Shown: piece by piece, positions 16,364 through 25,125 of the stretch
Layout: each line of letters opens with the position of its first letter
Numbering within the stretch: position 1 is the first letter of the stretch
DNA from: Chloroflexi bacterium ADurb.Bin180
GTDB taxonomy: Bacteria > Chloroflexota > Anaerolineae > UBA2200
Assembly: GCA_002070215.1 (NCBI GenBank)
Contig: MWCV01000015.1
Span: 1 to 56,098, forward strand
Direction: 5' to 3'
DNA length: 56,098 nt
The notes under the pieces: generated by a model
Told to the model about the DNA's origin: nothing
Databases searched by the model: none
Seen by the model: the letters and a program-made list of their open reading frames with translations, nothing else
Made by a program: the position numbers and the translations under genes

Positions 16364-17035
16364 TCAGGCGACGACAAAGTAGCTGGCGGCCAATGCGATG
16401 AGGGCCTGACCGGCGTAGTAAAAGGCCAGGCTGATGCGGTGGTATGGCCACGCCTTCCAGAAGCGGTTGAGCGCCAGGATGCCGTCCGAGACGTAGAACA
16501 GCAGCGCTCCGGCGGCGACCAGCCAGGCCTGAGCGGCGGTGAACAGCGGGCTGGCCGCGGTCGAGACAGCGCGGCTGACCATCAGCGAGATGACCACGAT
16601 ATAGACCAGTACGGGGATGCGCATCTGGCCGAGGTTGGGCGCCATCAGCAGAAAGAGGCCCAGCCCGGCCGCGGCAAGGAGCGCGGTGGTGAGCAGGTCG
16701 CGCGAGGAAAAGCGCCCCAGCAGGCCAAAGACCAGGGCATAGACCACCTGAGCGATCAGGAACGAAACCAGCCCCAGGCGAAAGTACCTGGGGTCGTCCT
16801 GGAACATCAGCAGCACGTCGCCGCCAAAGGAAAAGAGCAGGCCCAGCAGCACGCCCCAGGTGTAGGTGGGGTTATGGGTCGGCTCGAGGAGCGAGAGCGC
16901 GGCCATCAGGATTACCAGCACTGTGCACAGCGGCTTGAGCAGGTAGATCTGCTTCTTGCGGAGGGCGAACTCGGCACGGATGAGCAGGAACACCAGCACG
17001 ACCAGCGGTGGTACGAGGAAGAGGGCCAGTTTCAT
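16364..17035 (-). CDS. YhhN/TMEM86-family membrane protein (lysoplasmalogenase-like)
   Basis: The 223-residue product has eight hydrophobic segments and the YhhN blocks: LLKPLCTVLVI (about 32-42), FSFGGDVLLM (about 68-77) and the C-terminal VSDGILALNRF plus YHRISLAFYYAGQALIA. Members of the family, such as TMEM86, hydrolyse the vinyl-ether bond of lysoplasmalogens; the conserved Asp residues of the second and third blocks are present. AAGGAG precedes the ATG. Bacterial plasmalogens are mainly an anaerobe trait, so the gene may hint at an anaerobic membrane-lipid chemistry, but this is inference. Confidence 0.82.
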   Translation of the reverse strand: MKLALFLVPPLVVLVFLLIRAEFALRKKQIYLLKPLCTVLVILMAALSLLEPTHNPTYTWGVLLGLLFSFGGDVLLMFQDDPRYFRLGLVSFLIAQVVYALVFGLLGRFSSRDLLTTALLAAAGLGLFLLMAPNLGQMRIPVLVYIVVISLMVSRAVSTAASPLFTAAQAWLVAAGALLFYVSDGILALNRFWKAWPYHRISLAFYYAGQALIALAASYFVVA

Positions 17036-17218
17036 CTCACCACTCCTTGCGCCAGTTGGCGCCGTGATGGAGCCGGTCTGTGGGGGCCACAGCGCGCGTG
17101 CCGGAGGTCAGGCGGCGGGCGCGGCGGCGACGGGCTCGCTTGCAGGCAAGTATAGCGAGCGCCGCTACCAGCTCCAAACGCCGCCGCTCAGCGATTCTGT
17201 CGGGCAGGCCTCAGGCCG

Positions 17219-20200
17219 CTAGCGCCTCCGTGCGAGCACAGGCAGGTAGAGGTGCCGCTGGCCGACCCACACGTCGATGCTGGCGGTGCCCACCTGATCG
17301 CTCGCGTCGACGGCGCTGAGGGTGATGTGGTGCGGGCCGGGCGAGAGCGCTGGCACGGCGATGTCGTCACCCTGGCCCAGCACGCCGTCACGGTCGGAGG
17401 CCCAGGTGAGGGCTTCGCCGTGCAGAGGGCCGTCTTCCGGATCGGTGGCCAGGCCGCTGAAGGACAGGGGCGCTCCGGCGGGCAGGGTGGCGCCATTCCC
17501 GGGGCCGAGCACCCAGGCCCGCGGCGGCTTGAAGCCAACGCGGAACGGCTTGTCGCTCGTGTCGCTGGTTGTGTTCACGCCGTCGCTGACGCGCACCTGG
17601 ATCAGGGCGTTCGTGCTGCCGGGCAGGTCGCCAGCCTGCACCACGCACGTGCCGCCCTTGACGCCGAGCGCCACGGGCAGCCAGGACTCACCGCCGTCAG
17701 CGGAGTAGAGCACGTTGGCCACCAGCGGGTCGCCGTCGAGGTCGAAAGACGTCCAGGAGACGGTGTGAGCGCCAGCGTCGTCCCAGGACTCGCCGCCGTT
17801 AGGGCTGAGCAGGGTAACGGACGGTTTGTGCGCGCTCACCGTAACCGTGGTCAGGATCAGGTCGCCGTGGCGAATCACGATCCGCGCCGTGCTGGGGTGG
17901 AAGGGGACGATTTCGTGGAAGCGGTCGTCGGTGTGGCGCAAGGCCTCACCGGAGGCGACGGGATCAAAGCGGCGCACAACGAGCAGCGAACCCCCGCTGT
18001 TTTGCAGCTCGATGCTGTAAGGCCCTTCACCGGGATAGTTATACTCACCCGCGGGATAATCCTGTTGCCAGAAAGGACGCAGGGCAACCGCGTCGCCAGT
18101 GATCTGCCCTGAGGCAATAAGGTAGGGTGCCGACGCGGCTGCGTCGGCAGCGGTCTCCTGGAGCGCTGCCGAGTTCATGCCGCACAGGCCGCCCCACAGA
18201 CCCCAGTAGGTGTAGGGCGAGATCCAGGGGGGGCTGCAGTAGGACATAAAGTCAGGCGTGTTGGGTCCAAAGACGGTGGAAGAAGACCAGCGCACGCCCA
18301 CCTGGCCGATGATGGCGCCGGGGTTGGTGCTGTTGGGCCAGCCCGAGTCGGGCGGGGCCTTTCCCAACCCGCACGGGGCATGCGCTCGCCCCAGAGTATG
18401 GCCTACCTCGTGCGCCAGGGTCTCTCCGGCGTCGCTGGCCAGGATGCCGCAGGAGCCATTGCCAGAGCCAGAGGAGCAGCCGAGGTTGCAGCCACCGGTG
18501 GGAGCGCAATGAGGGACGCTCTGGTTTAGCAGGCCGTACACAAAGGCATGGGCCGGGCGGTTGGACCAGTTGTCATAGAAATCGTTCATATCGCTGGCCA
18601 GGTCACCCCACGCGGAGCTGCAGACACCCGGCTTGGAGCTGGCAGCGGCATAGTTGCGCGTGGCCTCAAAGGCGCCGCTGGCAGGCGTCCAGACATTCAG
18701 AGTGCTCATCGGGTAGACGTCTTTGAAGTAGGAAAGCATGTTGGTCACGAGCGTGCTGTTGAGACTGACCGTGATCCCGCCGGAGGTCACGGCTACCAGT
18801 CCGAGGTTGACCGCGGAGCAGCTGCCGCACTTGACCGAGTCCATCAAGTAGTTGTTGCTGTAGTTGGTCTCGGGAACCACCTGGCCGGGGTTCACCTCGG
18901 CGCGGAGGTAGAGCTTGCCATGGGTGAGCCAGGTCGAGGGGATGAGAAAGTTGAAGGTAGAGCCGAGAACGAGCCGCATGTTCGCCACCGACGTGCTGGT
19001 AACGGCGTAGGTGGCCGGGCCGAACGTCAAGGGCGAGCCGGGCAAGGATGTTCCGTTATAGGTGCCGTACCAGCCGTAGAGGCGGACCACCAGGTCGGAA
19101 AGCGACGTGACCGGAGGTGAGACGCCGACATAGACTCGCGCCCGGGTCAGCTTACCGCTGACCAGGGCCACCGAGTTGGAGAGGTCCTGGATGCCCTGGG
19201 TGACCTCCAGCTCCTGAATGGTCAGATCCACCACGCCAGCCATACTCACCTCGAGGTGGTAGGGCTGGGTGCTGTGGTAGGCGGAGCCGCTGCCGGAGGG
19301 CGCGCCGTAGACGCGGACACGCCAGTTGGACGGAAAGCCGCCTAGGGGCACCCACGACGAGCTGGTCGTCCAGGTGAGGGTTTTGTTAGCGGTGCCAGAG
19401 GTGGTGAGGCTCTTCTTCAGGGTCCCGTCCGAGTCATACAGCTCGAGGCGGTAATCGGCGGGGAGGTTGGTCAGCTTGATGCTGACAGTGGTGGTCTGGC
19501 CGCGGGGCATGGAGAACTGCCACCAGTCCTCATCGCCCTGCGGACAGATATAGTCCGAGTAGACGTACTGAGTGCCGGCAGCGGGCAGGCTGGTCGAGAT
19601 GACCGTCGCCGCGTCAAAGGTCGGGCCGCCCTGGTCGGAGATGCAGGTGTTCACGCGCAGGCGGTAGGGGTACGACTTGCTCCAGTCCGAGGCGTACTTG
19701 CCCGTGACCAGGACGACCCAGTCACCCGAGACGTAGGCATAGTACTCGATACTGTCCTCCACTCCAGCGGGGTTGAGCGACTTGGCCAGGACCGCGCCGC
19801 CGGCCGGCGGATAGAGGTAGAGGTCCGTGTCGATGTTGGTCAGCCAGTGGTTCAGGGTAATGCTGATCCATTGGCCCGAATCCACGTGGAACCTCCAGTA
19901 GTCCCAGTCGCCGCTGGGGCAGATGTACTCTTCGGTGTAGCTGATGTTGCCGCTGGGCAGGAGCGAGGCGGCGGAAAAGGTATTGCCCGCGGCATCGGCG
20001 TGCAGGCACACCGGTGTGGGCGTGATGGTCGGCGTGAGGGTCGGGATCGAGGTAGGCGTGGGGAAGAGGACCGGCGAGCGCACCTCGAGGTGCAGGCCCG
20101 GGCAGAAACCCGAGTAGACTCCGGCCTCAAACACGCGCTGCCAGAAGGCAGCTTCGGGTCCTCGCAGCTCCAGGCCGTTGTTGGGCAGGTCGCCGTTTGC

Positions 20201-21625
20201 CCAGCGCTGCACCAGGTCGCGGATGTTCCACTGGACGACCGTGCCCGGGGTCGAGCCGACATTGGTGATGGCCATCATGTCCGGCAGGACGTTCGGCTGC
20301 GAGGCCCAGGTGACGCCCATCTCGTTCCACGGGTCGCCGACGGCGTAGAGCGGCACCTGCACGGTAGACACTCCGCTCGCAGACTGGAGTCCCAGGGCGA
20401 GGAGGGCTGAATCGATGACGGTGCCCGGCGGGAGGAAGTCGAGCGCAAAGCGCACCAGGCCGTAGCGGTGGCCGATGGGCTCGTTCTGACCGGCGCCAAA
20501 GCCCACGGCAAAGGTGGAGGCGCCGCCATAGTTGGTGCCCGGTTGGAGTTCGTTGATCCACGTTTCGGCGCGCGCGCACAGGTCGAGGACCACGGGTGAG
20601 CCGGGTGGTGTGGTGAGAGTAGGTGTGGGCGTGGCGCCGCCCGCGCCGCAGCCAAAGAGGGACACGTCATCCAGGCGGAAGGTGGTAGGAGCACGGGCAT
20701 CGGTGAACACCTGAAACACCAGGGTGATGGACTGACCGAGGTAGCCGGACAGGTCCACCGATTGCGAGTGCCACTGACCGAGCGGGGCCGTGGCATCCCA
20801 CTCGCCGAGCAGGTCCTCGCCTCCCGTGCGGCGGACGAGCAGGCGCAGCCGGTCGCGCGGCTGCTCGTATTCGCTCTCGGCGAGCCACCAGAAGGTGAGG
20901 GGCACAGAGCCGAACCGCGATGAGATAGAGGCGACTTGCGCGAGCTCGACCACGGCGCTGTCCGTACCGGCCAGCCACGCGGCGAACTCGCTCTCGCGGC
21001 CAGGACCGATCCAGGCTGGTCCGCTGACTTCCCAGGCGGCGAAGGAACCGGTTTCAAAGCCCCCGTTCCCCAGCAGTTGGCGGCAGGCGGACTGCGTCGC
21101 GGTGGGGGTAGCCGAGGCCCAGGAGGTGTTCGTTTGTGTAGCAGTAGGGAGCACGGGCGTGGCGGTGTCCGGAGGCAGGATCCAGAAGCGGTTGTTGTTG
21201 AGGATCTTGCCGTCGTAGGAATAGGCGTAGCGGATCGTGACGTCGTCCAGACACTCGCCACCGACTGACTGGCAGCCGCCTGCGGTATAAAAGCGAGGCA
21301 CGATGACGTAGATACGGTAGAACTCGGACACGTACCCGGTTACGGTGAACTGGAACCAGCCAGCCTCATTGGTGGTGGTCGCGGCGACTTCCACGCCGGC
21401 ATAGTCCTTGCTGTTGGAACCATAGAGCTTGAGTCTCACTCCGGCCGCCGGCAGGCTGTCGGGCGGCTGGAGCGGCTTGACACCCTCCAGAACGCGTCCG
21501 GAGAAGGTGTAGGGTGGAGCCGCGGCGGCAAGCGGCGGTTGTGCGGTAGACTGAGGCGCAGAGGTGAGGAGCAGGGCCGCGAGGAGAAGGACCAGCCACG
21601 CGAGAGTCGCGCGCAACCGTGCCAT
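17219..21625 (-). CDS. Large secreted multidomain metzincin-type protease
   Basis: This 1468-residue protein has a signal peptide (about 1-32). Then come a carnitine-like beta domain (about 40-140), a jelly-roll domain with the NGGFETGSFAAWE opening (about 180-330), a DNRLRE-type domain (about 350-510), two pre-peptidase C-terminal-like domains (about 540-790), a CARDB-like domain (about 800-930) and a zinc protease. The protease has HEVGHTLGRAH at 1072-1082 (H1072, E1073, H1076, H1082) and a Met-turn M1127 in FMSYC. Ig-like repeats follow. The C-terminus reads HLYLPVLARRR, like the hydrophobic-plus-Arg tails on many Chloroflexota exoproteins. The start at 21625 follows GGGAGG and gives the only good signal peptide. 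Likely an extracellular or surface protease; substrate unknown. Confidence 0.85.
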   Translation of the reverse strand: MARLRATLAWLVLLLAALLLTSAPQSTAQPPLAAAAPPYTFSGRVLEGVKPLQPPDSLPAAGVRLKLYGSNSKDYAGVEVAATTTNEAGWFQFTVTGYVSEFYRIYVIVPRFYTAGGCQSVGGECLDDVTIRYAYSYDGKILNNNRFWILPPDTATPVLPTATQTNTSWASATPTATQSACRQLLGNGGFETGSFAAWEVSGPAWIGPGRESEFAAWLAGTDSAVVELAQVASISSRFGSVPLTFWWLAESEYEQPRDRLRLLVRRTGGEDLLGEWDATAPLGQWHSQSVDLSGYLGQSITLVFQVFTDARAPTTFRLDDVSLFGCGAGGATPTPTLTTPPGSPVVLDLCARAETWINELQPGTNYGGASTFAVGFGAGQNEPIGHRYGLVRFALDFLPPGTVIDSALLALGLQSASGVSTVQVPLYAVGDPWNEMGVTWASQPNVLPDMMAITNVGSTPGTVVQWNIRDLVQRWANGDLPNNGLELRGPEAAFWQRVFEAGVYSGFCPGLHLEVRSPVLFPTPTSIPTLTPTITPTPVCLHADAAGNTFSAASLLPSGNISYTEEYICPSGDWDYWRFHVDSGQWISITLNHWLTNIDTDLYLYPPAGGAVLAKSLNPAGVEDSIEYYAYVSGDWVVLVTGKYASDWSKSYPYRLRVNTCISDQGGPTFDAATVISTSLPAAGTQYVYSDYICPQGDEDWWQFSMPRGQTTTVSIKLTNLPADYRLELYDSDGTLKKSLTTSGTANKTLTWTTSSSWVPLGGFPSNWRVRVYGAPSGSGSAYHSTQPYHLEVSMAGVVDLTIQELEVTQGIQDLSNSVALVSGKLTRARVYVGVSPPVTSLSDLVVRLYGWYGTYNGTSLPGSPLTFGPATYAVTSTSVANMRLVLGSTFNFLIPSTWLTHGKLYLRAEVNPGQVVPETNYSNNYLMDSVKCGSCSAVNLGLVAVTSGGITVSLNSTLVTNMLSYFKDVYPMSTLNVWTPASGAFEATRNYAAASSKPGVCSSAWGDLASDMNDFYDNWSNRPAHAFVYGLLNQSVPHCAPTGGCNLGCSSGSGNGSCGILASDAGETLAHEVGHTLGRAHAPCGLGKAPPDSGWPNSTNPGAIIGQVGVRWSSSTVFGPNTPDFMSYCSPPWISPYTYWGLWGGLCGMNSAALQETAADAAASAPYLIASGQITGDAVALRPFWQQDYPAGEYNYPGEGPYSIELQNSGGSLLVVRRFDPVASGEALRHTDDRFHEIVPFHPSTARIVIRHGDLILTTVTVSAHKPSVTLLSPNGGESWDDAGAHTVSWTSFDLDGDPLVANVLYSADGGESWLPVALGVKGGTCVVQAGDLPGSTNALIQVRVSDGVNTTSDTSDKPFRVGFKPPRAWVLGPGNGATLPAGAPLSFSGLATDPEDGPLHGEALTWASDRDGVLGQGDDIAVPALSPGPHHITLSAVDASDQVGTASIDVWVGQRHLYLPVLARRR

Positions 21626-21738
21626 TTTGGCCTCCCGAAGCAAGCAGAGCCGTAGCCGGGCAGAGTGGGTTGAGCGGCGTTGGTGGGGCGCGTCCAGTGC
21701 TGGCCGCGGCGATGGTTGGGGCAGATTGCCCAATGCGT

Positions 21739-21766
21739 ACTATAGGCAGCCCGGGCGGGGCGTCAA
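21739..21766 (-). promoter_or_regulatory. Promoter of the secreted protease gene
   Basis: Minus-strand TTGACG (21766-21761), a 16-bp spacer and TATAGT (21744-21739). The -35 box runs into CCCCGCCCGG, the same 10 bases that follow the -35 box of the Phd/PIN promoter. Confidence 0.6.
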
Positions 21767-21794
21767 GTGCAGGATATGGCCGATGGCCAGCGGT

Positions 21795-21822
21795 TTGACC
21801 AAGGCAACGGGGCGCATATGAT
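21795..21822 (+). promoter_or_regulatory. Promoter of the DUF1801-GNAT-APH cluster
   Basis: TTGACC (21795-21800), a 16-bp spacer and TATGAT (21817-21822) lie 52 bp before the first gene. It diverges from the protease promoter. Confidence 0.65.
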
Positions 21823-21873
21823 AGGTACACGGGTGCGGGCAACGACCAGCGATCGCCAGGAGGAAGCGTTCAG

Positions 21874-22272
21874 ATGAAGACCACACGGCCGGTCTATCGG
21901 ACCATCGACGAGTACATCGCCGGGTACCCGCCCGAGGTGCAGGAGATCCTGCAGAAGGTGCGGCGGGTCATCCACGAGGCCGCGCCAGAGGCCACCGAAG
22001 CCATCAAGTACGGCATTCCCACCTTTGTGTTCGGGGGCAACCTGGTGCACTTTGGGGCCTTCAAGGAGCACTTGGGGTTCTTTCCCACGCCGTCGGGCAT
22101 CGAGGCGTTCCACGACGAGCTGGCCAAATACGCCCAGTCCAAGGGCACCATTCGTTTTCCCTACAATCAGCCCATCCCCTACGACCTGATCACGCGCGTG
22201 GTGAAGGGGAGGGTCAAAGAAGTCACCGAGAAGGCACAGGCCAGGTCCAAAGGAAAGAAGGCGGCCAGATGA
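21874..22272 (+). CDS. DUF1801 (YdhG/Fra-like) protein
   Basis: This 132-residue cytoplasmic protein has the DUF1801 fold. VYRTIDEYIAGYPPEVQEILQ opens it, then EATEAIKYGIPTF (about 42-54), HFGAFKEHLGFFPTPSG (about 62-78) and a basic C-terminus. Relatives include the frataxin-like Fra of Bacillus, proposed to carry iron, but most members have no proven role. AGGAGG precedes the ATG. The gene overlaps the next by ATGA. Confidence 0.8.
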   Translation: MKTTRPVYRTIDEYIAGYPPEVQEILQKVRRVIHEAAPEATEAIKYGIPTFVFGGNLVHFGAFKEHLGFFPTPSGIEAFHDELAKYAQSKGTIRFPYNQPIPYDLITRVVKGRVKEVTEKAQARSKGKKAAR

Positions 22273-23228
22273 GCAACGGAGCGAGGTGGGCCAGCCGGGG
22301 TTATCGCGATGACCAGGACTTGAGGCAGATGTTAGAGCTGATTCAGACCGGCCGGGCAGCCACAGGAGACTGGCAGTACTGGCACGTGGGCGAGCTGTTG
22401 TACATGTTCTACCAGGTGGATCGACACCTGGTGCCGGGCGAGCATATCCGTGTCTGGCACACGCCGCGGGGCGCGTTGATCGGCTATGCGTTCCTGGGCG
22501 TGGATCCCCTGTTCGACTGGCAGGTGGCCCACGGCTGGCTGCGCTGCGGCATCGAGGAGGAAGCGCTGGAGTGGGCGCAGGCCAGACTGGATGCGCTGCA
22601 CGCGGCGGCGCCCGAGCGCTGGAAGGACCACCTGACCTGCCTGGCCCGGCTGGACGATGCCGAACGGGTGGGGTTTCTGGAGCGAGGCGGGTTCGTTCCG
22701 GGCAAGTACGTGGAGGTCAACCACATTCGGCCGCTGACGGATCCGATTGTGGACGTGCCTGTGCCGGACGGGTACGAGGTCCGGGCGGTGGCCGGGCGTC
22801 ACGAGTTCGATGAACGGTCCGCGGTGGACCACGCCGTGTGGGGCCAGTGGCAGCCGGGCAAGCTGTCGGGGCAGGACTATCTGCGCCTGACTCAGTTGCC
22901 TGGATACGATGGCCGGCTGGACATTGTGGCGGTAGGGCCGGAGGGCCGCATCGCCGCCTACGTGAATGGCTGGAACGACGTGGTCAACCGCATCGGTGAT
23001 TTCGGGCCGGTGGGCACGCGCGCCGAGTACCGCCAGCGGGGACTGGGGAAAGCGGTGCTGACCGAGTGCCTGCGGCAGATGGAGGCCTGCGGGATGGAGC
23101 GGGTGTGCGTGTCGACCGGCGAGAACAACACCGCCGCCCGGCGGCTGTACGAGTCGGTGGGCTTTCGCGTGGTCAATCGGACGGGTGAGTTTGAGCGCAC
23201 GAACAGAAGCGTCGAAACTGAAGAATAG
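22269..23228 (+). CDS. Tandem GNAT-family acetyltransferase
   Basis: The 319-residue product contains two GNAT-like halves. The N-terminal half (about 1-150) is degenerate. The C-terminal half (about 165-310) has the acetyl-CoA-binding YRQRGLGKAVLTECL motif (about 258-272) and the NNTAARRLYESVGFRVV end (about 286-300). Such proteins N-acetylate small amines or peptides; the acceptor cannot be read. Coupled by ATGA to the DUF1801 gene and overlapped by the downstream kinase-like gene, so the three form one unit. Confidence 0.8.
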   Translation: MSNGARWASRGYRDDQDLRQMLELIQTGRAATGDWQYWHVGELLYMFYQVDRHLVPGEHIRVWHTPRGALIGYAFLGVDPLFDWQVAHGWLRCGIEEEALEWAQARLDALHAAAPERWKDHLTCLARLDDAERVGFLERGGFVPGKYVEVNHIRPLTDPIVDVPVPDGYEVRAVAGRHEFDERSAVDHAVWGQWQPGKLSGQDYLRLTQLPGYDGRLDIVAVGPEGRIAAYVNGWNDVVNRIGDFGPVGTRAEYRQRGLGKAVLTECLRQMEACGMERVCVSTGENNTAARRLYESVGFRVVNRTGEFERTNRSVETEE

Positions 23229-24159
23229 TGCGAACAGGCTGGGTGTGGACCTCGAGCGCTTGCCAGAGCTGCTGCGGGAGACGGTCGGTCCGCGCGCCCG
23301 AGTAGCCGCCATCGAAAGCCTGAAGTGGCGGCAGGACTATACCGTGCTGCTGGTGAACGTAGAACAGCCCGAGACACGGGTCGTGGTCGAGCTGGCCGGA
23401 CCGAAGGCGGAGCTGGCCTGTCCATTTGAGCGTACGGCCCAGCTGCATCGGCTCGTCGCTTCGCGCACCGGCCTCGACATGCCCGAGATCCTGGGGGTCG
23501 ATACCTCGTACGGGAGGTACCCCTGGCGCTACCTGGTCAAGACCCACATCGCGGGGGTCGAATGGGTCCAAGTTCGCCAGCAAATGAGCGCGCGAGAGCG
23601 TGCTCACGCCTTTTGGCAGCTGGGCCACGTTTTGGCGGAGCTACACTACATTCACTTCGACAGCTTTGGTGAGCTCACTGCAGACGCCGAGGTGGAGCAC
23701 GGCCAGAGCTGTCTCGAGGCACTGCAGGCCAGAAGCAGGGAGAGGATTCGCCCTCCGGTGATGCGGGAGAGGTTCCTGGAGCTGCTGGAGCAACGCAGCG
23801 CATGGTTCGAGGGGGTCAAGCGGTCGTGCCTCACTCACGAGGACCTCCACCAGCACAACCTCATCTTTGACCATCAGTGCGACGCCTGGCGGCTAGCGAC
23901 GATCCTTGGTTTCGACAAGGGCTGGGCGGGCCACGGCGAGTCGGACCTGGCGCGGCTGGCCCTGTGGCGCGGCATGAGCCACCCGCTGCTATGGAAAGCC
24001 TATCACGGGGTTGAAAGGCCAGAGCCGGGTTGGCGGGAGCGTCGACCGGTCTACCAGCTCCTGTGGTGCCTGGAGTACGCGCGCGAGACGCCGGTCCATC
24101 TGGCCGATACCAGCCAGCTCTGCCAGCAGCTCGGGGTACGGTTCGAGCGGTTCGAGTAG
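23185..24159 (+). CDS. APH-type small-molecule kinase
   Basis: The 324-residue product belongs to the aminoglycoside/choline phosphotransferase superfamily. The catalytic loop LTHEDLHQHNLIF (about 212-224) has the Asp and Asn of the HxDxxxxN pattern. FDKGWAGHGESDLARL follows in place of the usual DxE/DWE metal-binding motif. The first annotated start is GTG 23185, which overlaps the GNAT gene by 44 bp and has only a weak ribosome site. No ATG exists until well into the domain. A resistance role is possible but unproven; related kinases phosphorylate sugars, choline or homoserine. Confidence 0.72.
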   Translation: MSLSARTEASKLKNSANRLGVDLERLPELLRETVGPRARVAAIESLKWRQDYTVLLVNVEQPETRVVVELAGPKAELACPFERTAQLHRLVASRTGLDMPEILGVDTSYGRYPWRYLVKTHIAGVEWVQVRQQMSARERAHAFWQLGHVLAELHYIHFDSFGELTADAEVEHGQSCLEALQARSRERIRPPVMRERFLELLEQRSAWFEGVKRSCLTHEDLHQHNLIFDHQCDAWRLATILGFDKGWAGHGESDLARLALWRGMSHPLLWKAYHGVERPEPGWRERRPVYQLLWCLEYARETPVHLADTSQLCQQLGVRFERFE

Positions 24160-24168
24160 GGTCCCCGG

Positions 24169-25071
24169 TCAGGCTGCCGGCAGCCCCTTGAGTGCCTGTC
24201 TCTTGAGCAGGATACGCCGGCCGAGCCAGGCCAGCAGGAATGCGTCGACGGCGAAAAAGTACCCCGCCAGGATGTCGATCACCCAGTGGTGCCCCAGGTA
24301 GACGGTCGAGAAGGACACCACGCCTACCCACAGCAGCACCCACCACGCCTTGCTGCCCCACGCGCCGAGGCTCACCAGGGCGATATAAGCGATATACGCG
24401 CAGTGCAGGGAAGGCATGGCCGCGACGGGATTGGGGCTGCCGACCTCGATGGCCAGGGGCATCGCGAAGCGGGCCAGGGTAACGGGCTGGTCAAGCATGT
24501 AGCCATAGCGGGTGGCCCACCAGGGAGGAGCGGCGGGAAAGAGGAGGAAGGCGACAAAGCCAGTGTAGGACATGATGATCAGGCCGGCCATAAAGGGCCA
24601 GTACCAATCGTGGCGCCGGTACCAGAGGACGATGCCCAGGAGCACCGGATAGACAAAGTGGCCCATATAGGCCACATTGAGAATGGGATCGAGAAGGCGG
24701 GTGAGGGCGGGAGAGGTGAGGTTGGCCTGGACCCAGGCCGCAGGGATTAGGCCATTGAACAGCGCCTTTTCCCAGGCGATGAGGTCGGTGACGTGGATGT
24801 CCATCGGCGTCAAGTCGTCGGCAAAGCCACGCAGGAACTGGTAGGTGATGAGCAGAAGGAGAAATGGCATCAACGCGGCCAGCAGACGGCGCTCCCTGCC
24901 GCGCCAGATCAGGAGCAGCACGACCAGGACCACGATCCACTCGATGGTAGGGAAGAAACCCTGCGCCATCAGCAGTACGCTGAGCACTGCCAGAAAAGTG
25001 ACCTGAATGACCAACACAGTGCCACCCAGGCCGGACCGCTGCTCCTCGTTTGAAGGTGTGGGTAGAGTCAT
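24169..25071 (-). CDS. PAP2-superfamily membrane phosphatase/phosphotransferase
   Basis: The 300-residue product has about eight membrane helices. The PAP2 sites are visible: AAMPSLHCAYIAYIAL (about 216-231) with the catalytic His, and STVYLGHHWVIDILAGYFFA (about 255-275) with the second His and Asp. The arrangement resembles the Aur1/inositol phosphotransferase branch (PAP2_3). Likely acts on lipid-linked phosphates in the membrane. It starts 54 bp downstream of the GT39-like gene's stop, with an extended -10 box in between. Confidence 0.75.
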   Translation of the reverse strand: MTLPTPSNEEQRSGLGGTVLVIQVTFLAVLSVLLMAQGFFPTIEWIVVLVVLLLIWRGRERRLLAALMPFLLLLITYQFLRGFADDLTPMDIHVTDLIAWEKALFNGLIPAAWVQANLTSPALTRLLDPILNVAYMGHFVYPVLLGIVLWYRRHDWYWPFMAGLIIMSYTGFVAFLLFPAAPPWWATRYGYMLDQPVTLARFAMPLAIEVGSPNPVAAMPSLHCAYIAYIALVSLGAWGSKAWWVLLWVGVVSFSTVYLGHHWVIDILAGYFFAVDAFLLAWLGRRILLKRQALKGLPAA

Positions 25072-25112
25072 TGGATTCCTTAAGGTAACAGGTTGGTTAC
25101 AGTACAGATGCC

Positions 25113-25118
25113 ATTATA
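25113..25118 (-). promoter_or_regulatory. Extended -10 promoter before the PAP2 gene
   Basis: Minus-strand TGCTATAAT has a perfect -10 box (25118-25113) with a TGN extension and no good -35. It lies in the short gap between the GT39-like stop and the PAP2 start, so the PAP2 gene may be transcribed both alone and by read-through. Confidence 0.45.
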
Positions 25119-25125
25119 GCACAGG

